53,287 nucleotides of DNA, taken from positions 1 to 53,287 of IMG/VR virus record IMGVR_UViG_3300005096_000121; one strand, 5' to 3'. This DNA comes from a virus. The position numbers and the translations under genes are program-made. Under the pieces are notes generated by a model. It was not told the origin of the DNA. It saw only the letters and a list, made by a program, of their open reading frames with translations, and ran no database searches. Position 1 is the first letter of the stretch; every line of letters begins with the position of its first letter. Below are positions 23,014-32,008 of this stretch, piece by piece.

Positions 23014-24914
23014 TGGCTGTCGCAGGTTATCCGTCGAATCAAGCATCTAACCAACGTAATGTTGGTTATCGCAGTATAAACGTATCTAATGCTGGTGGCG
23101 AAGGTACGTTTTTAAGCCAAATCATCTATAACGGATTTGAATTTCCTGCAACTCTCAATTCTAGTGCTACCGTAGTTCAAGAATACGATGATGCCAAACG
23201 AACTGTTAAGTATCTCACAATAGCAATCACAGTAGATTGTGTTATCACACCAGAAAGTATCAATCTTGTCGGCTATCAAAACACTGACAATATGATGGAT
23301 GAGTTGCGGACTAGATTATCACAACCCGGACAATCCTTAATTATTAAATCCAAAGGTCTGGGTAACATCAGTGTCAATACAAGCAATTCTAATGACTATA
23401 GGGACGTTGATAATGGGCCTAAGCCGCAAGTTATAGAAATGAAACCGATTGCTGGTGAACGAGCAATCCAAGTAACTTGGCTAGTGACTACACGTATCCC
23501 TGCTTGTGGTCGTGGTAGATCGTCCGGAAACATCGCTCAATCAACTCACTCCATTTCTTGGTCAACTTCTGCATTAGGTTTGACGACTAGAACAATTAAA
23601 GGAGTAGTTGAGCAGGCACAAACAAGAAATGCTAACTTCTCTGGATCATCTCAAGCAAGTAGTCAGATACCATTCCCCACACCATTACTTAATGAATTCA
23701 TAAGAACTCTTAGAATATATCCTGCTATCGGAGGATTCAAAAGAGAAACTTCCTATGATCTTTCTAGGGATCGAAAGACTCTAAACTACCAAATATCTGA
23801 CACAGAATATGCGACTAACTTCCCACTGTTTCCGGGAGTTATAGAGTCGACCATAACTCAATCTCTAAGTTCTAATTATCTTAAAGACGGCTTTAGAACC
23901 TGGGACCTGAAAATATCAGGAACATTGACTCTGGGAAAACCGCTGTCATCTAGTACAGAAACCTTAAATGAGCAAAAAAGGATTGCTTGGATCTATCTAG
24001 GATTGATGGTGGGGGAGAGATTGAATCGGGTAAAGAATGAGCAGTTCAAAATAGACAAAGCAAAGGATTTTCAAGGATCAGAATCTGGAACTAAAACAGT
24101 GCACACAATTCCAAACAAAGTAGAAATAAGTGACCAGATACACGGCAACTCATTTAGTTTTTCTTTCTCGTGGTTCTTGTACTGTCCCACTAATCTACTC
24201 TTTGCTGCGACTGGACTATTTGATCCCCCAACGATATCTGGACTAACTTGGGAACAGCATGCCACAAGCCTTGTCAGAAATGGTGTCAATAATCGAGTGA
24301 GTTCGGTCATACCTATCAATGCAATAGCGGCAGATTATATTATAGATTTGTGCAATCCTCCCCAACAATTTTCATCTACAGAAGCCGCCGAACCTTCCCC
24401 ACGATCGACTCTCGAATCACTACTCACTCCTTCTTATCCGAATGAGAAGGACAGTATTATGGTTTACAAAAACGAAACAGAAGTAGAAGTAAAAGAAGAA
24501 GTCATTCAAAGTCAACCTATCACCGATCCAGCAGCAAGTCCGGAAAAGCTAAACACAGGAATAGGAACTGAACTTATACCTTCTCCAGGAGATGGCGGTT
24601 CATTTTCAACTCCACCTGTAATCATACGACCAATAGAGACAGTACACACTGTTATTATGCGAGGTTATGCGATACGAGTAGGGTATAGAATGAATGCTCC
24701 GAACCTGCTATCCTACGGCGGACAGGCAGCAATCCGATCTGAGACCAGTCGAGTAAAGGAGAGTATAATAGCGTTGTCCCCTTCCGTACCATCTGGGGGC
24801 ACTAGAAAATCTCCCACCATTTATCGACTCGATTGGGAAAAGGTTTATGTACTTGCTGGCAGACCAAAAACAAATGTAAAACAAACTGATGGTGATCCAA
24901 GAAACTTTGTATAA
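23013..24914 (+). CDS. Large tail protein (distal tail/hub candidate)
   Basis: 633 residues. A beta-rich N-terminal half includes FLSQIIYNGFEFPATL, and the middle carries a 'SYDLSRDRKTLNYQISDTEY' repeat-like segment then TWDLKISGTLTLG. The C-terminal 150 residues are proline/serine-rich and flexible. No family is recognised with certainty. The position after the tape measure candidate suggests a distal-tail or hub protein. Confidence 0.55.
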   Translation: MAVAGYPSNQASNQRNVGYRSINVSNAGGEGTFLSQIIYNGFEFPATLNSSATVVQEYDDAKRTVKYLTIAITVDCVITPESINLVGYQNTDNMMDELRTRLSQPGQSLIIKSKGLGNISVNTSNSNDYRDVDNGPKPQVIEMKPIAGERAIQVTWLVTTRIPACGRGRSSGNIAQSTHSISWSTSALGLTTRTIKGVVEQAQTRNANFSGSSQASSQIPFPTPLLNEFIRTLRIYPAIGGFKRETSYDLSRDRKTLNYQISDTEYATNFPLFPGVIESTITQSLSSNYLKDGFRTWDLKISGTLTLGKPLSSSTETLNEQKRIAWIYLGLMVGERLNRVKNEQFKIDKAKDFQGSESGTKTVHTIPNKVEISDQIHGNSFSFSFSWFLYCPTNLLFAATGLFDPPTISGLTWEQHATSLVRNGVNNRVSSVIPINAIAADYIIDLCNPPQQFSSTEAAEPSPRSTLESLLTPSYPNEKDSIMVYKNETEVEVKEEVIQSQPITDPAASPEKLNTGIGTELIPSPGDGGSFSTPPVIIRPIETVHTVIMRGYAIRVGYRMNAPNLLSYGGQAAIRSETSRVKESIIALSPSVPSGGTRKSPTIYRLDWEKVYVLAGRPKTNVKQTDGDPRNFV

Positions 24915-24925
24915 AGGAGTGAGCA

Positions 24926-25207
24926 ATGAGTGATTTTGTAATTGACACGGATGAAGTGCAGTTTGTAGATAAGAAAGGGAATCTTCTTGTCAAAGGATCG
25001 TTGATCGACCTCAGTTACGCAACTGCCATGATAATGGCTGACGACAAGTCTAAGAGCAGAGAAGAGCAGGGTAATATACTTGCGACTATGTTTGTGGATA
25101 AGTTTCAGCCCAAACAAGCTAGTGGTGTTATCGACATTTCTTGGGGTACTGCCTTAAAGATTTCAATAAAAGTCAATGAGGCATTGGAAAAAGAAAAAAA
25201 AAGTTAA
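24926..25207 (+). CDS. Tail assembly chaperone-like, upstream frame (gpG-like)
   Basis: 93 residues, acidic start, lysine-rich end. A strong AAAGGAG site precedes the ATG. The last codons form an A-rich run ending GAA AAA AAA AGT TAA. The next frame is open across the stop in the -1 register, as in the classical gpG/gpGT pair of siphovirus tail chaperones. No clear sequence signature, so the call rests on the frameshift layout. Confidence 0.6.
   Translation: MSDFVIDTDEVQFVDKKGNLLVKGSLIDLSYATAMIMADDKSKSREEQGNILATMFVDKFQPKQASGVIDISWGTALKISIKVNEALEKEKKS
25195..25201 (+). other. Probable -1 ribosomal frameshift site (A AAA AAA)
   Basis: In the upstream frame the heptamer reads A|AAA|AAA, a known efficient slip sequence. 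After slipping, the -1 frame continues with AAG TTA AGA CCA and has no stop before 25225 or until 25462-25464. The upstream frame ends at 25205-25207. Confidence 0.6.
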
Positions 25208-25224
25208 GACCAGTAGCTAGACTA

Positions 25225-25464
25225 ATGGCTACTTATGGTCCCGAAGTCATTATGCAAAACAATGACCTAACGCACCAAACTAAACTGTCACTACTCTATT
25301 TGCTATTACCTCTCGTAGACGTGTACAGAGATAATTTTGTGAGAAGATGTAATGAGAACAAATCAGCAAAAAGAGTCTATCTTGAAACTCTGCTACTTGG
25401 TGGAAACGAACAGGATGCGAGGGTGAAGGAAGCATGGCAAAAGATAAATCTAAGTCGGGAGTAG
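25225..25464 (+). CDS. Tail assembly chaperone-like, downstream frame (T-like extension)
   Basis: 79 residues from the first ATG, but the frame is open back to the slip site, so the main product is probably a fusion with the preceding gene (about 180 residues). Hydrophobic and basic helix KLSLLYLLLPLVDVYRDNF. The portal gene starts inside its end at 25434. Independent translation from the ATG remains possible. Confidence 0.55.
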   Translation: MATYGPEVIMQNNDLTHQTKLSLLYLLLPLVDVYRDNFVRRCNENKSAKRVYLETLLLGGNEQDARVKEAWQKINLSRE

Positions 25465-26720
25465 ACAACCTTCTACGGGATGATACCTTAGGCTACCGCC
25501 CTTCTAACACTTCTCCGATCAGAGCTTTCGTAAACATCAATCGACCTTTGTTCTACAGAGCAAAGTATATTCCCGAGATGTTACGGGACCCGAGAGTCTC
25601 TTTTGGTGTAAAACTAATCAAAGGACCGATTCTATCCAAAGCAAGATTTAAGATAGAAACCAAGGATGAAGAACTTAAACAATCTTTGATCCGACAGATT
25701 ACCAAGTTCTGGACCAAGGCAGCTTGTGTATCTCTCCACAGTATCATCTATGGATTTTCAGGAAGCCAAGTCATCTACAAATTCAACAAAGAATTTGGCT
25801 TGATGGAGTTCCACAATCTCAAACATCTAAAGACTCACGATGTAAGACCTCTCATTGGAAAAGACACAGACGAAATAGTTGCGGTAGCCGTCAAAGGAAT
25901 CAAGCACAAAGGTCTAGTCTATCTTCGTCCAACTAAATTCCTTTGGTGTGTTCACGAGAAGACTCATCACAGATGGTTTGGAAGAAGTCGACTAGAGGGA
26001 GCCTTCATCCCTTGGTATGAGCAGTGGATGCCTAGAGGCTACCGCAGTATCCGCCAGATGTGGTTCTACAAGAACGCCTACACCTCAGTCTCTATGAGAG
26101 TCCCTCACGGCTCCACTAAGGACAGCAATGGTGAATTGGTGCCCAATATGCGTTTGGCACAAGAGATCGCTGACAGGTACGTCACAGGCTCCTCAGCTCT
26201 CTTACCCAGATCACCAGACGGAGATAATGACTGGGAATTGGAACCTGGAAAGAGCACTCCTGTTCCTGATGGGCTTCTTGAGTACGGAGAAGTCCTAGGA
26301 AATGAGATATGGGAAGGGATGGGTATTCCTCCCGAAGTAGTCTCAGCGGGTGGAACAGGAGCTTTTGCGGGACGTAGAATTCCTCAACAAGCTTATTACT
26401 CTGTCTTGCAAGAAGTCATTAACGAACATATATTTGATTTCGATGACCAAGTGCTTCGTCCCATGGCTATCCTCAATCATGGGCATGATGACTACGAGAT
26501 CAATCCAATAAGTCTCCTAGACACGCTTCAACAAGAAGAGATGGGTTTGATTACTGGAGACGCTGGACCAGAAGAGACTGAAGAAGGCTCGGAACAAGAA
26601 CCAGGAGAACCAGGAAAAGTTCCACCTAAGAAACCGACCAATGGAAAGATTGAAGACAGAGCAAGTAATTCTCACAATCGTAATGAACGTATTGTTGCTG
26701 ACAATCAAAAAGGAGAATAG
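25434..26720 (+). CDS. Portal protein (DUF935/Mu gp29-like)
   Basis: 428 residues. An N-terminal domain with ALFRKIDPLL-like features (PRVSFGVKLIKGPILS), the SIIYGFSGSQVIYKF and 'RGYRSIRQMWFYKNAY' segments, and a C-terminal clip/stem, with GKSTPVPDGLLEYGEVLGNE then IWEGMGIPPEVVSAGG and FAGRRIPQQAYY, match the DUF935-type portal. A dodecameric portal is the packaging and ejection channel. The location downstream of the tail genes, far from TerL, is atypical for tailed phages. The C-terminal tail is acidic and proline-rich. Confidence 0.8.
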   Translation: MAKDKSKSGVDNLLRDDTLGYRPSNTSPIRAFVNINRPLFYRAKYIPEMLRDPRVSFGVKLIKGPILSKARFKIETKDEELKQSLIRQITKFWTKAACVSLHSIIYGFSGSQVIYKFNKEFGLMEFHNLKHLKTHDVRPLIGKDTDEIVAVAVKGIKHKGLVYLRPTKFLWCVHEKTHHRWFGRSRLEGAFIPWYEQWMPRGYRSIRQMWFYKNAYTSVSMRVPHGSTKDSNGELVPNMRLAQEIADRYVTGSSALLPRSPDGDNDWELEPGKSTPVPDGLLEYGEVLGNEIWEGMGIPPEVVSAGGTGAFAGRRIPQQAYYSVLQEVINEHIFDFDDQVLRPMAILNHGHDDYEINPISLLDTLQQEEMGLITGDAGPEETEEGSEQEPGEPGKVPPKKPTNGKIEDRASNSHNRNERIVADNQKGE

Positions 26721-26722
26721 TT

Positions 26723-26875
26723 ATGGCACTCCCACGAAAGAATGCTCGCATCCTAGGTGTGCAAGAGAAGAAGAAACGAATTAAAACACTAGGACAACGT
26801 AGAACCAAGTCGTCAGTAATCACAAGAGACTTGCGAAGGAAATCTACTACAAAGAGTAACAAACGATTAAGCTGA
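26723..26875 (+). CDS. 50-residue very basic protein
   Basis: A short frame with an AGGAG site just upstream, two bases after the portal stop. It has many Lys and Arg residues and ends KSNKRLS, so nucleic-acid binding is likely. No family recognised. It is followed directly by a strong terminator, so it is the last gene of the head-tail unit. Confidence 0.55.
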   Translation: MALPRKNARILGVQEKKKRIKTLGQRRTKSSVITRDLRRKSTTKSNKRLS

Positions 26876-26897
26876 TACGACCCTCCCCGGTTGTTAG

Positions 26898-26945
26898 CCC
26901 TCCTTCCAGTTGTTCCTTACGCCTGGAGGGGGGGTTATTTCTTTT
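26898..26945 (+). terminator. Intrinsic terminator after the head-tail operon
   Basis: CCTCCTTCCAG pairs over 11 positions (two G-U) with CTGGAGGGGGG across a 13-base loop, followed by TTATTTCTTTT. Confidence 0.85.
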
Positions 26946-26959
26946 CACGGTTCAGACCC
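26941..26959 (+). repeat. Dispersed motif, long-tail copy
   Basis: CTTTTCACGGTTCAGACCC, the same 19 bases as the reverse copy at 6025-6043. It ends six bases before the ATG of the next gene, which has no clear ribosome site. Confidence 0.75.
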
Positions 26960-26964
26960 TACAT

Positions 26965-29856
26965 ATGACTCTAATCTCGATCAATGGACGGAATCTTCAA
27001 GACCCCTCTCTTCTCTTAGAGGAGTTGGACCGCGTCAACATTGATACTTCCATGTGGCGAGGTAAAGCAAACGCCTTCCACTATCGGAGAGGAACAGAAC
27101 CCTCCGTAGGCTACTTCTTGATGGCATCTAACGATGTCCCCACCACTTCGTCGTTCAGTGTCGAGGTGGATACCACCTATTCTCCTCCAGGAAAAAGCTC
27201 CAATTTTTCTGCTGAGAATGTTCTCACTATGGAAGGAATGGCTGTTGCTTATAGGACAGCAATCATTCCAGCAAAGAATAGTTCTAAAGCTATTTACTTA
27301 GTCAAAGTCATTGATCCAGTAATCAATAAATGGTCTCACACTTATGTAAGTGGTGACTACAACATACCTATCGGAACTGTGGAGGACGATTCCAATCCTG
27401 GTGATCCCACCATCACTACCTCCTACGATCCTTCCACAATCAAAGAAGGTAGTGGAAGTCAGGGGGGTGCTTACACATGGAAAGAAGTCCTTGAAGATAT
27501 CACTGGAGAAACCTTTGACGATTCTGGTGCGGACTTTGCTAATGGATCGAATGAGGAGATTAAACCGGAAGGTTTACGATTCAAAACTCACGCCTCTGGA
27601 ACCCCAGTCACAGTTAAACAGGCACTAGACGAACTTTTATTCCTCACGGGTCACACAATCATAAGGGACCCTGACAAGACACTCAAACTCATCCCCATCG
27701 ATCCATCTAACGTCGACGATCAAACACTAGACTACGAGAAACTTTATCTAAAATATGATGCTCACGAGAATCGATATGGAGTAGAAACTAAACTCCCTTC
27801 CAAAGTAAAATTTAGATTCCCTAAAATTGCAATAGGGGATGATCAGAGCAAGAAGTACACAGAGATTACTAAGACAGTCTCAGCAGATATTGCAACTGTG
27901 TCTGGAGTAGAATGGTTAGTTCAGGCTCCTTACTACGATAACGGTGATAGTCAGACAGCCAGTAATCGGAGTGCAGTAGCCAATAAACTAATTGCTAAGT
28001 ACAACAATGCTTGGAAGGGTGCCAACAAAAACTTAGTGAAGAAAGACTTCCTCACTTACATCCCTGTAAAGCCAGACAAAGCAATCTCTGAAGTGATTTG
28101 GCACTACCTAGGTGGAGAGAACGGTCCTAAGACCCACATCTCTTCTTCTCCAGGAATAGCATTCCCTGAACAGTCTCCTGAAATTATTCATCCTGAAATA
28201 ATTGCGAGAGGTATAGTTCAAAACTTAATGGATGGAGAAGATGAGAGTGGTTTATTTGAAGTTGGTGGAATCAATGTATTCAGTGGAGAACTAGAGTCTA
28301 TCACTGGTCCTGGAGAAACAATAAAGAATGTAGCTAGTGCCACTTCCACTCAAACTATTGCCGATGGTGATAGTGTCATCTTCTACTACAACAAATCCAA
28401 AGGAAGATACGAAGCATTCAAAGTATTTCAACAGACTAGCCTCATCGAATTTGGATTGTTACAGAATATGCCGAGTCAGATTGGAGATGGTCCAAAACCT
28501 AACTATTCTATGGCAGGTCGTATCATTCCTAAAGTGGATGATGACGATAATCCCGAAACAGACAGTGATGGTAATCTAGTCTTTGTTTTGGATGCTGAAC
28601 CTGACAGATCATTCTTTGTTGTCGATGTATTAAGGGCACATGTAGGTTATCCACAAACCTCAGCATACAGTTCAGCTATTCAAGCTGGCAACGATGAAGA
28701 AAAGCCCAATGATAGAGAATACCGAGGATACGCAAGATTCTTGGGTGAAGATTTTAACGGAACAGGAAAACCTGCTTATACCATTGTTTACATGGAGCAT
28801 CCAGCACGTATGCTGGTTGTGAGAACATTACAGGACAGAACAGTCTCTGGTGGTGTTATTGATCCTCCAATGGATGAGGGCATTCAGTGCAAAGTCTATG
28901 ACAGACTTGAGCAAGATATTGATGGGCCCAATCCTCTTAACTTTTCACCACAAGGATTACCAGAGCAAGGAAGACTACCCCGATCAACAGACGGGAGGAC
29001 AACACAGGGCTCTGGAGGTACTGGAGGACAGTCAGGTACTCCTTACGACTTAGAGGTGTTTGATGAAAACCTAGAAGTAGGTACTCGATGGGGAACAAAT
29101 ATCAATGAGTTGTGGTATGTAGTTTTTAACGATCAAGAAAGACGATACGAATTCCATAGTCCAGTTGTGAGACCCTATATTCGAGTCAGAGGAGAAATCG
29201 ATGGTGTACCAGACGTGGGAGGTGGTGGTAGCAGCGGTAGTAGCAGCAGTTCATTCTCAGATGTAAAGAGCACTGATGAGAGATTCGACGTATCAAAGAT
29301 AGAAGTGCTGTCTGGCGGTAATCCTATGGAGAACCTAGACAGCACTTCAGAGTCTTTAAGTGTTTCCAATGTCCACAAGAAGAGTTACAAAAAGCTGGAC
29401 ATGATCGAGTTGGAGTATGACAGGACCATTGAAGAACCTGTAGAAGCCCAATGGATACCTATAGATAGCGGAGGTGGAGATTCCATTGTTTGTGTTCTTT
29501 ACGAAGAAGTTCCAGCAGCAGAATTATCAGCATTTGAAGTGAAACCCGGAATGGGAATGGCTATCGGAACTAAGTGGAATAAGGACTCAAAGATATTCGA
29601 CGAACAAACAGACGATGATGTAGAAGTGTTTAATCTGTCACAAACTACTTACAGAGGTTCTTCCGATAATCCAGTCGCGATAGTATGTAACCTAATAGAT
29701 GAAATCTATGTTATAGCCAGTGACAAGGACCTCACTTCATTACCTGGATTTGTGGTAGGTACTGCACCAACTGGTGATACGGACTCTGATTTGCAAATAC
29801 CGTTCCACAGCGGTGGCGATGAAGACTTCAAACTCGATTCGAGGGAGTGCTCATAA
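26965..29856 (+). CDS. Large tail hub/tip protein, 963 aa
   Basis: The largest protein of the window. Residues about 170-420 look like a hub: a KQALDELLFLTGHTIIRDP helix-strand unit followed by a long LDYEKLYLKYDAHENRY stretch. The C-terminal half holds at least three related units with the pattern 'VIFYYNKSKGRYEAF', 'WYVVFNDQERRYEFHSP' and 'GTKWNKDSKIFDEQ'. A glycine/serine linker lies around residue 755. It probably forms the tail tip and carries receptor-binding units. The dispersed motif replaces a normal leader at its start. Confidence 0.65.
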   Translation: MTLISINGRNLQDPSLLLEELDRVNIDTSMWRGKANAFHYRRGTEPSVGYFLMASNDVPTTSSFSVEVDTTYSPPGKSSNFSAENVLTMEGMAVAYRTAIIPAKNSSKAIYLVKVIDPVINKWSHTYVSGDYNIPIGTVEDDSNPGDPTITTSYDPSTIKEGSGSQGGAYTWKEVLEDITGETFDDSGADFANGSNEEIKPEGLRFKTHASGTPVTVKQALDELLFLTGHTIIRDPDKTLKLIPIDPSNVDDQTLDYEKLYLKYDAHENRYGVETKLPSKVKFRFPKIAIGDDQSKKYTEITKTVSADIATVSGVEWLVQAPYYDNGDSQTASNRSAVANKLIAKYNNAWKGANKNLVKKDFLTYIPVKPDKAISEVIWHYLGGENGPKTHISSSPGIAFPEQSPEIIHPEIIARGIVQNLMDGEDESGLFEVGGINVFSGELESITGPGETIKNVASATSTQTIADGDSVIFYYNKSKGRYEAFKVFQQTSLIEFGLLQNMPSQIGDGPKPNYSMAGRIIPKVDDDDNPETDSDGNLVFVLDAEPDRSFFVVDVLRAHVGYPQTSAYSSAIQAGNDEEKPNDREYRGYARFLGEDFNGTGKPAYTIVYMEHPARMLVVRTLQDRTVSGGVIDPPMDEGIQCKVYDRLEQDIDGPNPLNFSPQGLPEQGRLPRSTDGRTTQGSGGTGGQSGTPYDLEVFDENLEVGTRWGTNINELWYVVFNDQERRYEFHSPVVRPYIRVRGEIDGVPDVGGGGSSGSSSSSFSDVKSTDERFDVSKIEVLSGGNPMENLDSTSESLSVSNVHKKSYKKLDMIELEYDRTIEEPVEAQWIPIDSGGGDSIVCVLYEEVPAAELSAFEVKPGMGMAIGTKWNKDSKIFDEQTDDDVEVFNLSQTTYRGSSDNPVAIVCNLIDEIYVIASDKDLTSLPGFVVGTAPTGDTDSDLQIPFHSGGDEDFKLDSRECS

Positions 29857-30485
29857 TGGGACTTTTGCCGAGCAATAAACTGGTGCCTTTGCGGTCGGGG
29901 CTTGTGCCGAGTCGGGGGTGTGGGGGGTCCCCTTGCGAATGCGCAGGATTATTCCTTCTCCCCGAGACCTTGTGGATACGAGTAGTCACAGACGGGATAG
30001 CGTCAGGGACGACCCAAGATGATTCGGGCAATGATATAATACTAACAGCAACACCTAACATAATCGGAGGGGATTGGCTTGAGTTGCAGTACGTTCCCTT
30101 TTCGTCTTGTGTGTGGCGTTCACAGATACCCGTGACGATGAATAGTTACAGCTACACAATAAATGGAGCCAACGCATTTTCGCCAAACAGGACAGACACC
30201 CACGAGATATGGTTTTTCGTAGGGGGACAAAGCACTTCGACCCAGGTGCGTATCCGAAAAATCCCAAACGCCTTCGATCCAGGACAATTTACTGTCACTA
30301 GTGGAACGCCGGTGAACAGTAACCCCCTTGGCGAATCTGAGTGCAACGACGGGCTATTGGTCTTGGACGATACGGAGGGAATAATGCACTATCGATCGGA
30401 TACCTACCCACACCCAGGTCCTGGCGATACGTTTACGTTTTTTAGCTTATTGCGATTCGAGATATCGATCAATGAGCCTACGTGA
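29856..30485 (+). CDS. Probable tail-tip accessory protein, 209 aa
   Basis: Beta-rich, with six cysteines and the QVRIRKIPNAFDPGQ segment. It begins at a TAATG overlap with the preceding stop; GGGAG is eight bases upstream. No domain is recognised. From here to about 31017 the sequence is visibly richer in G+C and CG dinucleotides than its surroundings, which suggests a separate origin. The structural role is by position only. Confidence 0.55.
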   Translation: MGLLPSNKLVPLRSGLVPSRGCGGSPCECAGLFLLPETLWIRVVTDGIASGTTQDDSGNDIILTATPNIIGGDWLELQYVPFSSCVWRSQIPVTMNSYSYTINGANAFSPNRTDTHEIWFFVGGQSTSTQVRIRKIPNAFDPGQFTVTSGTPVNSNPLGESECNDGLLVLDDTEGIMHYRSDTYPHPGPGDTFTFFSLLRFEISINEPT

Positions 30486-31017
30486 CAAGGGACTCTGCGA
30501 ATGGGGGCAGACAGGTGCCGTCTTCACATGTGGCCGATGCGGCATAGTGAGGAATTTGAAAGTATCCCGCATGTGCGAAGGAGAGCAGTGCGACCTTATA
30601 TTTCTGCTCGAACCAGTCGTCGCATTCCCGCCCCCCGACGGCCTAGGCGACCACCTCACCGACGTTTTTGCTTCCATCGGAATCACTAAAGAAAAATACG
30701 CCGAACTGAAATCAACCTTCCTCACAAAGCGAGAAGCAAACGAAGACGGATGCAGCGGTTGCAACTGGCGGCACAAAGCGGCAAACTGGATCGGCAAGAA
30801 GATCGGACTCTCCGAAGGAAAAGGCCCCGAACTGCAAAAGCTGATCGAGCTAGAGGACCTACCACAGCAACCCGTGCATGGTTGCAGCCTCCACGGCAAG
30901 TGCCTCACGAGCTTGCAGCTACCCGACGATCAGCGAGCCATCGTAGTCGCAGCAGGCTACACACCATGCCATGGGTGCGGTGACTTTTCAGCCGAGGAAA
31001 TCAAAGCAAAGAACTAG
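30472..31017 (+). CDS. Cysteine-rich protein with several zinc-knuckle-like pairs
   Basis: 181 residues. Cysteine pairs CGRC (near 20), CSGC (near 94), CSLHGKC (near 138) and CHGCG (near 170) suggest multiple zinc-binding modules; a CNWRHKAANWIG helix follows the second. It overlaps the previous gene by 14 bases. CG-rich codon usage shared with that gene. A metal-binding scaffold or nucleic-acid role is possible; not recognised. Confidence 0.6.
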   Translation: MSLRDKGLCEWGQTGAVFTCGRCGIVRNLKVSRMCEGEQCDLIFLLEPVVAFPPPDGLGDHLTDVFASIGITKEKYAELKSTFLTKREANEDGCSGCNWRHKAANWIGKKIGLSEGKGPELQKLIELEDLPQQPVHGCSLHGKCLTSLQLPDDQRAIVVAAGYTPCHGCGDFSAEEIKAKN

Positions 31018-31024
31018 ACAAACA

Positions 31025-31429
31025 ATGAATCCTAGAATAGAAAGAAAAAGCACTGGCAAGATATCAGGTATGGGAATCACCCTGTACTTTGTCTCACTCT
31101 TTGAGGCGAATGAAATACTCCCACCCAAGCAAAGAGTCACAGATGAAGTGATAGCAAAGAGAGTGGCAAAAGAATTCTCTCATAGAAAATCAGCACAAGA
31201 CTTTCTCGGAAATAAAACAAAGAAGACAGTCAACTCCTATCGCTATCGATACAATACTGGTAAGTTCACTCGTAAGTTACCCCCAGTTGAACCATCATTC
31301 CGCTACAACAAACATGGACAAGTAGTAAACTTCAAGACAGGTAACATTCTTCTCACACAACAAGAAATACAGCACATCAAAGACAAACACAAAGCACTTC
31401 GCATATCAATCTTAGAGAGCATGATCTGA
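31025..31429 (+). CDS. Basic hypothetical protein, 134 aa
   Basis: ATG 31025 is used; an upstream in-frame extension overlaps the previous gene without support. The N-terminal half is helical (ITLYFVSLFEANEILP, VIAKRVAKEFSHRK); the middle is basic and tyrosine-rich (VNSYRYRYNTGKFTRKL). Probably DNA-associated given charge and position immediately before the resolvase (ATG overlap at 31429). Unrecognised. Confidence 0.6.
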   Translation: MNPRIERKSTGKISGMGITLYFVSLFEANEILPPKQRVTDEVIAKRVAKEFSHRKSAQDFLGNKTKKTVNSYRYRYNTGKFTRKLPPVEPSFRYNKHGQVVNFKTGNILLTQQEIQHIKDKHKALRISILESMI

Positions 31430-31917
31430 TGGCTGACACATACATTCTTGCGGGAGACATGGGACTAGCTGGAGGATTAGCTTATGGCTCCATGAGGCGA
31501 GGACTTATAGCCTCAAAAGCAATAGACGTAAAGAAAGCGAGAAGGCGTCATGGAGTTGCTGGAGCCCTTAAAGTTAGCAATTCAATAACCGAACGCTTTC
31601 TTCGGAAAGCATCCCTCATAAAGCCCCGAGACAATCTAGTGTTGGTGTACGAAGAGCCAACTATGAACAGCCGGAGAGGAAACTTACTTCAATATGGATT
31701 CATCGCTGGTCTACTGACAATAACTGAGTACAAACAAGTTCTATCTATCTACCCCACATCCCTAAAGAAGTTCGCAACAGGATCGGGACGAGCAGATAAA
31801 GATGATATGATCGACGCTGCAAATAGCTGGTCTGGCCTAGACTTAGAAGACCACAACGTAGCAGATGCCATCCTAATGCTGAAATGGGGAATTGAGCAAC
31901 TAAAGAACAAAAACTAA
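31429..31917 (+). CDS. RuvC-like Holliday junction resolvase
   Basis: 162 residues. RNase H-like fold with the four acidic positions: Asp10 (AGDMGLAGG), Glu75/76 (LVYEEPT), Asp125/126 (RADKDDMIDA) and Asp146 (NVADAILML). Small RuvC-type resolvases cut recombination or packaging branch junctions in many phages. It starts in an overlap with the upstream gene. A promoter for the next unit lies after it. Confidence 0.85.
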   Translation: MADTYILAGDMGLAGGLAYGSMRRGLIASKAIDVKKARRRHGVAGALKVSNSITERFLRKASLIKPRDNLVLVYEEPTMNSRRGNLLQYGFIAGLLTITEYKQVLSIYPTSLKKFATGSGRADKDDMIDAANSWSGLDLEDHNVADAILMLKWGIEQLKNKN

Positions 31918-31944
31918 AAATAGAAATTATAGGTATATTCTCTG

Positions 31945-31972
31945 TTGACACACTAAAATCCTATGGTACACT
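31945..31972 (+). promoter_or_regulatory. Sigma70-type promoter upstream of the UDG gene
   Basis: TTGACA (31945-31950), 16-base spacer, TACACT (31967-31972). The gene with an AGGAG site starts at 32009. Confidence 0.65.
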
Positions 31973-32008
31973 CCCTAAACCAGATGAAAACCACGTAGGA
32001 GAAAAAGA

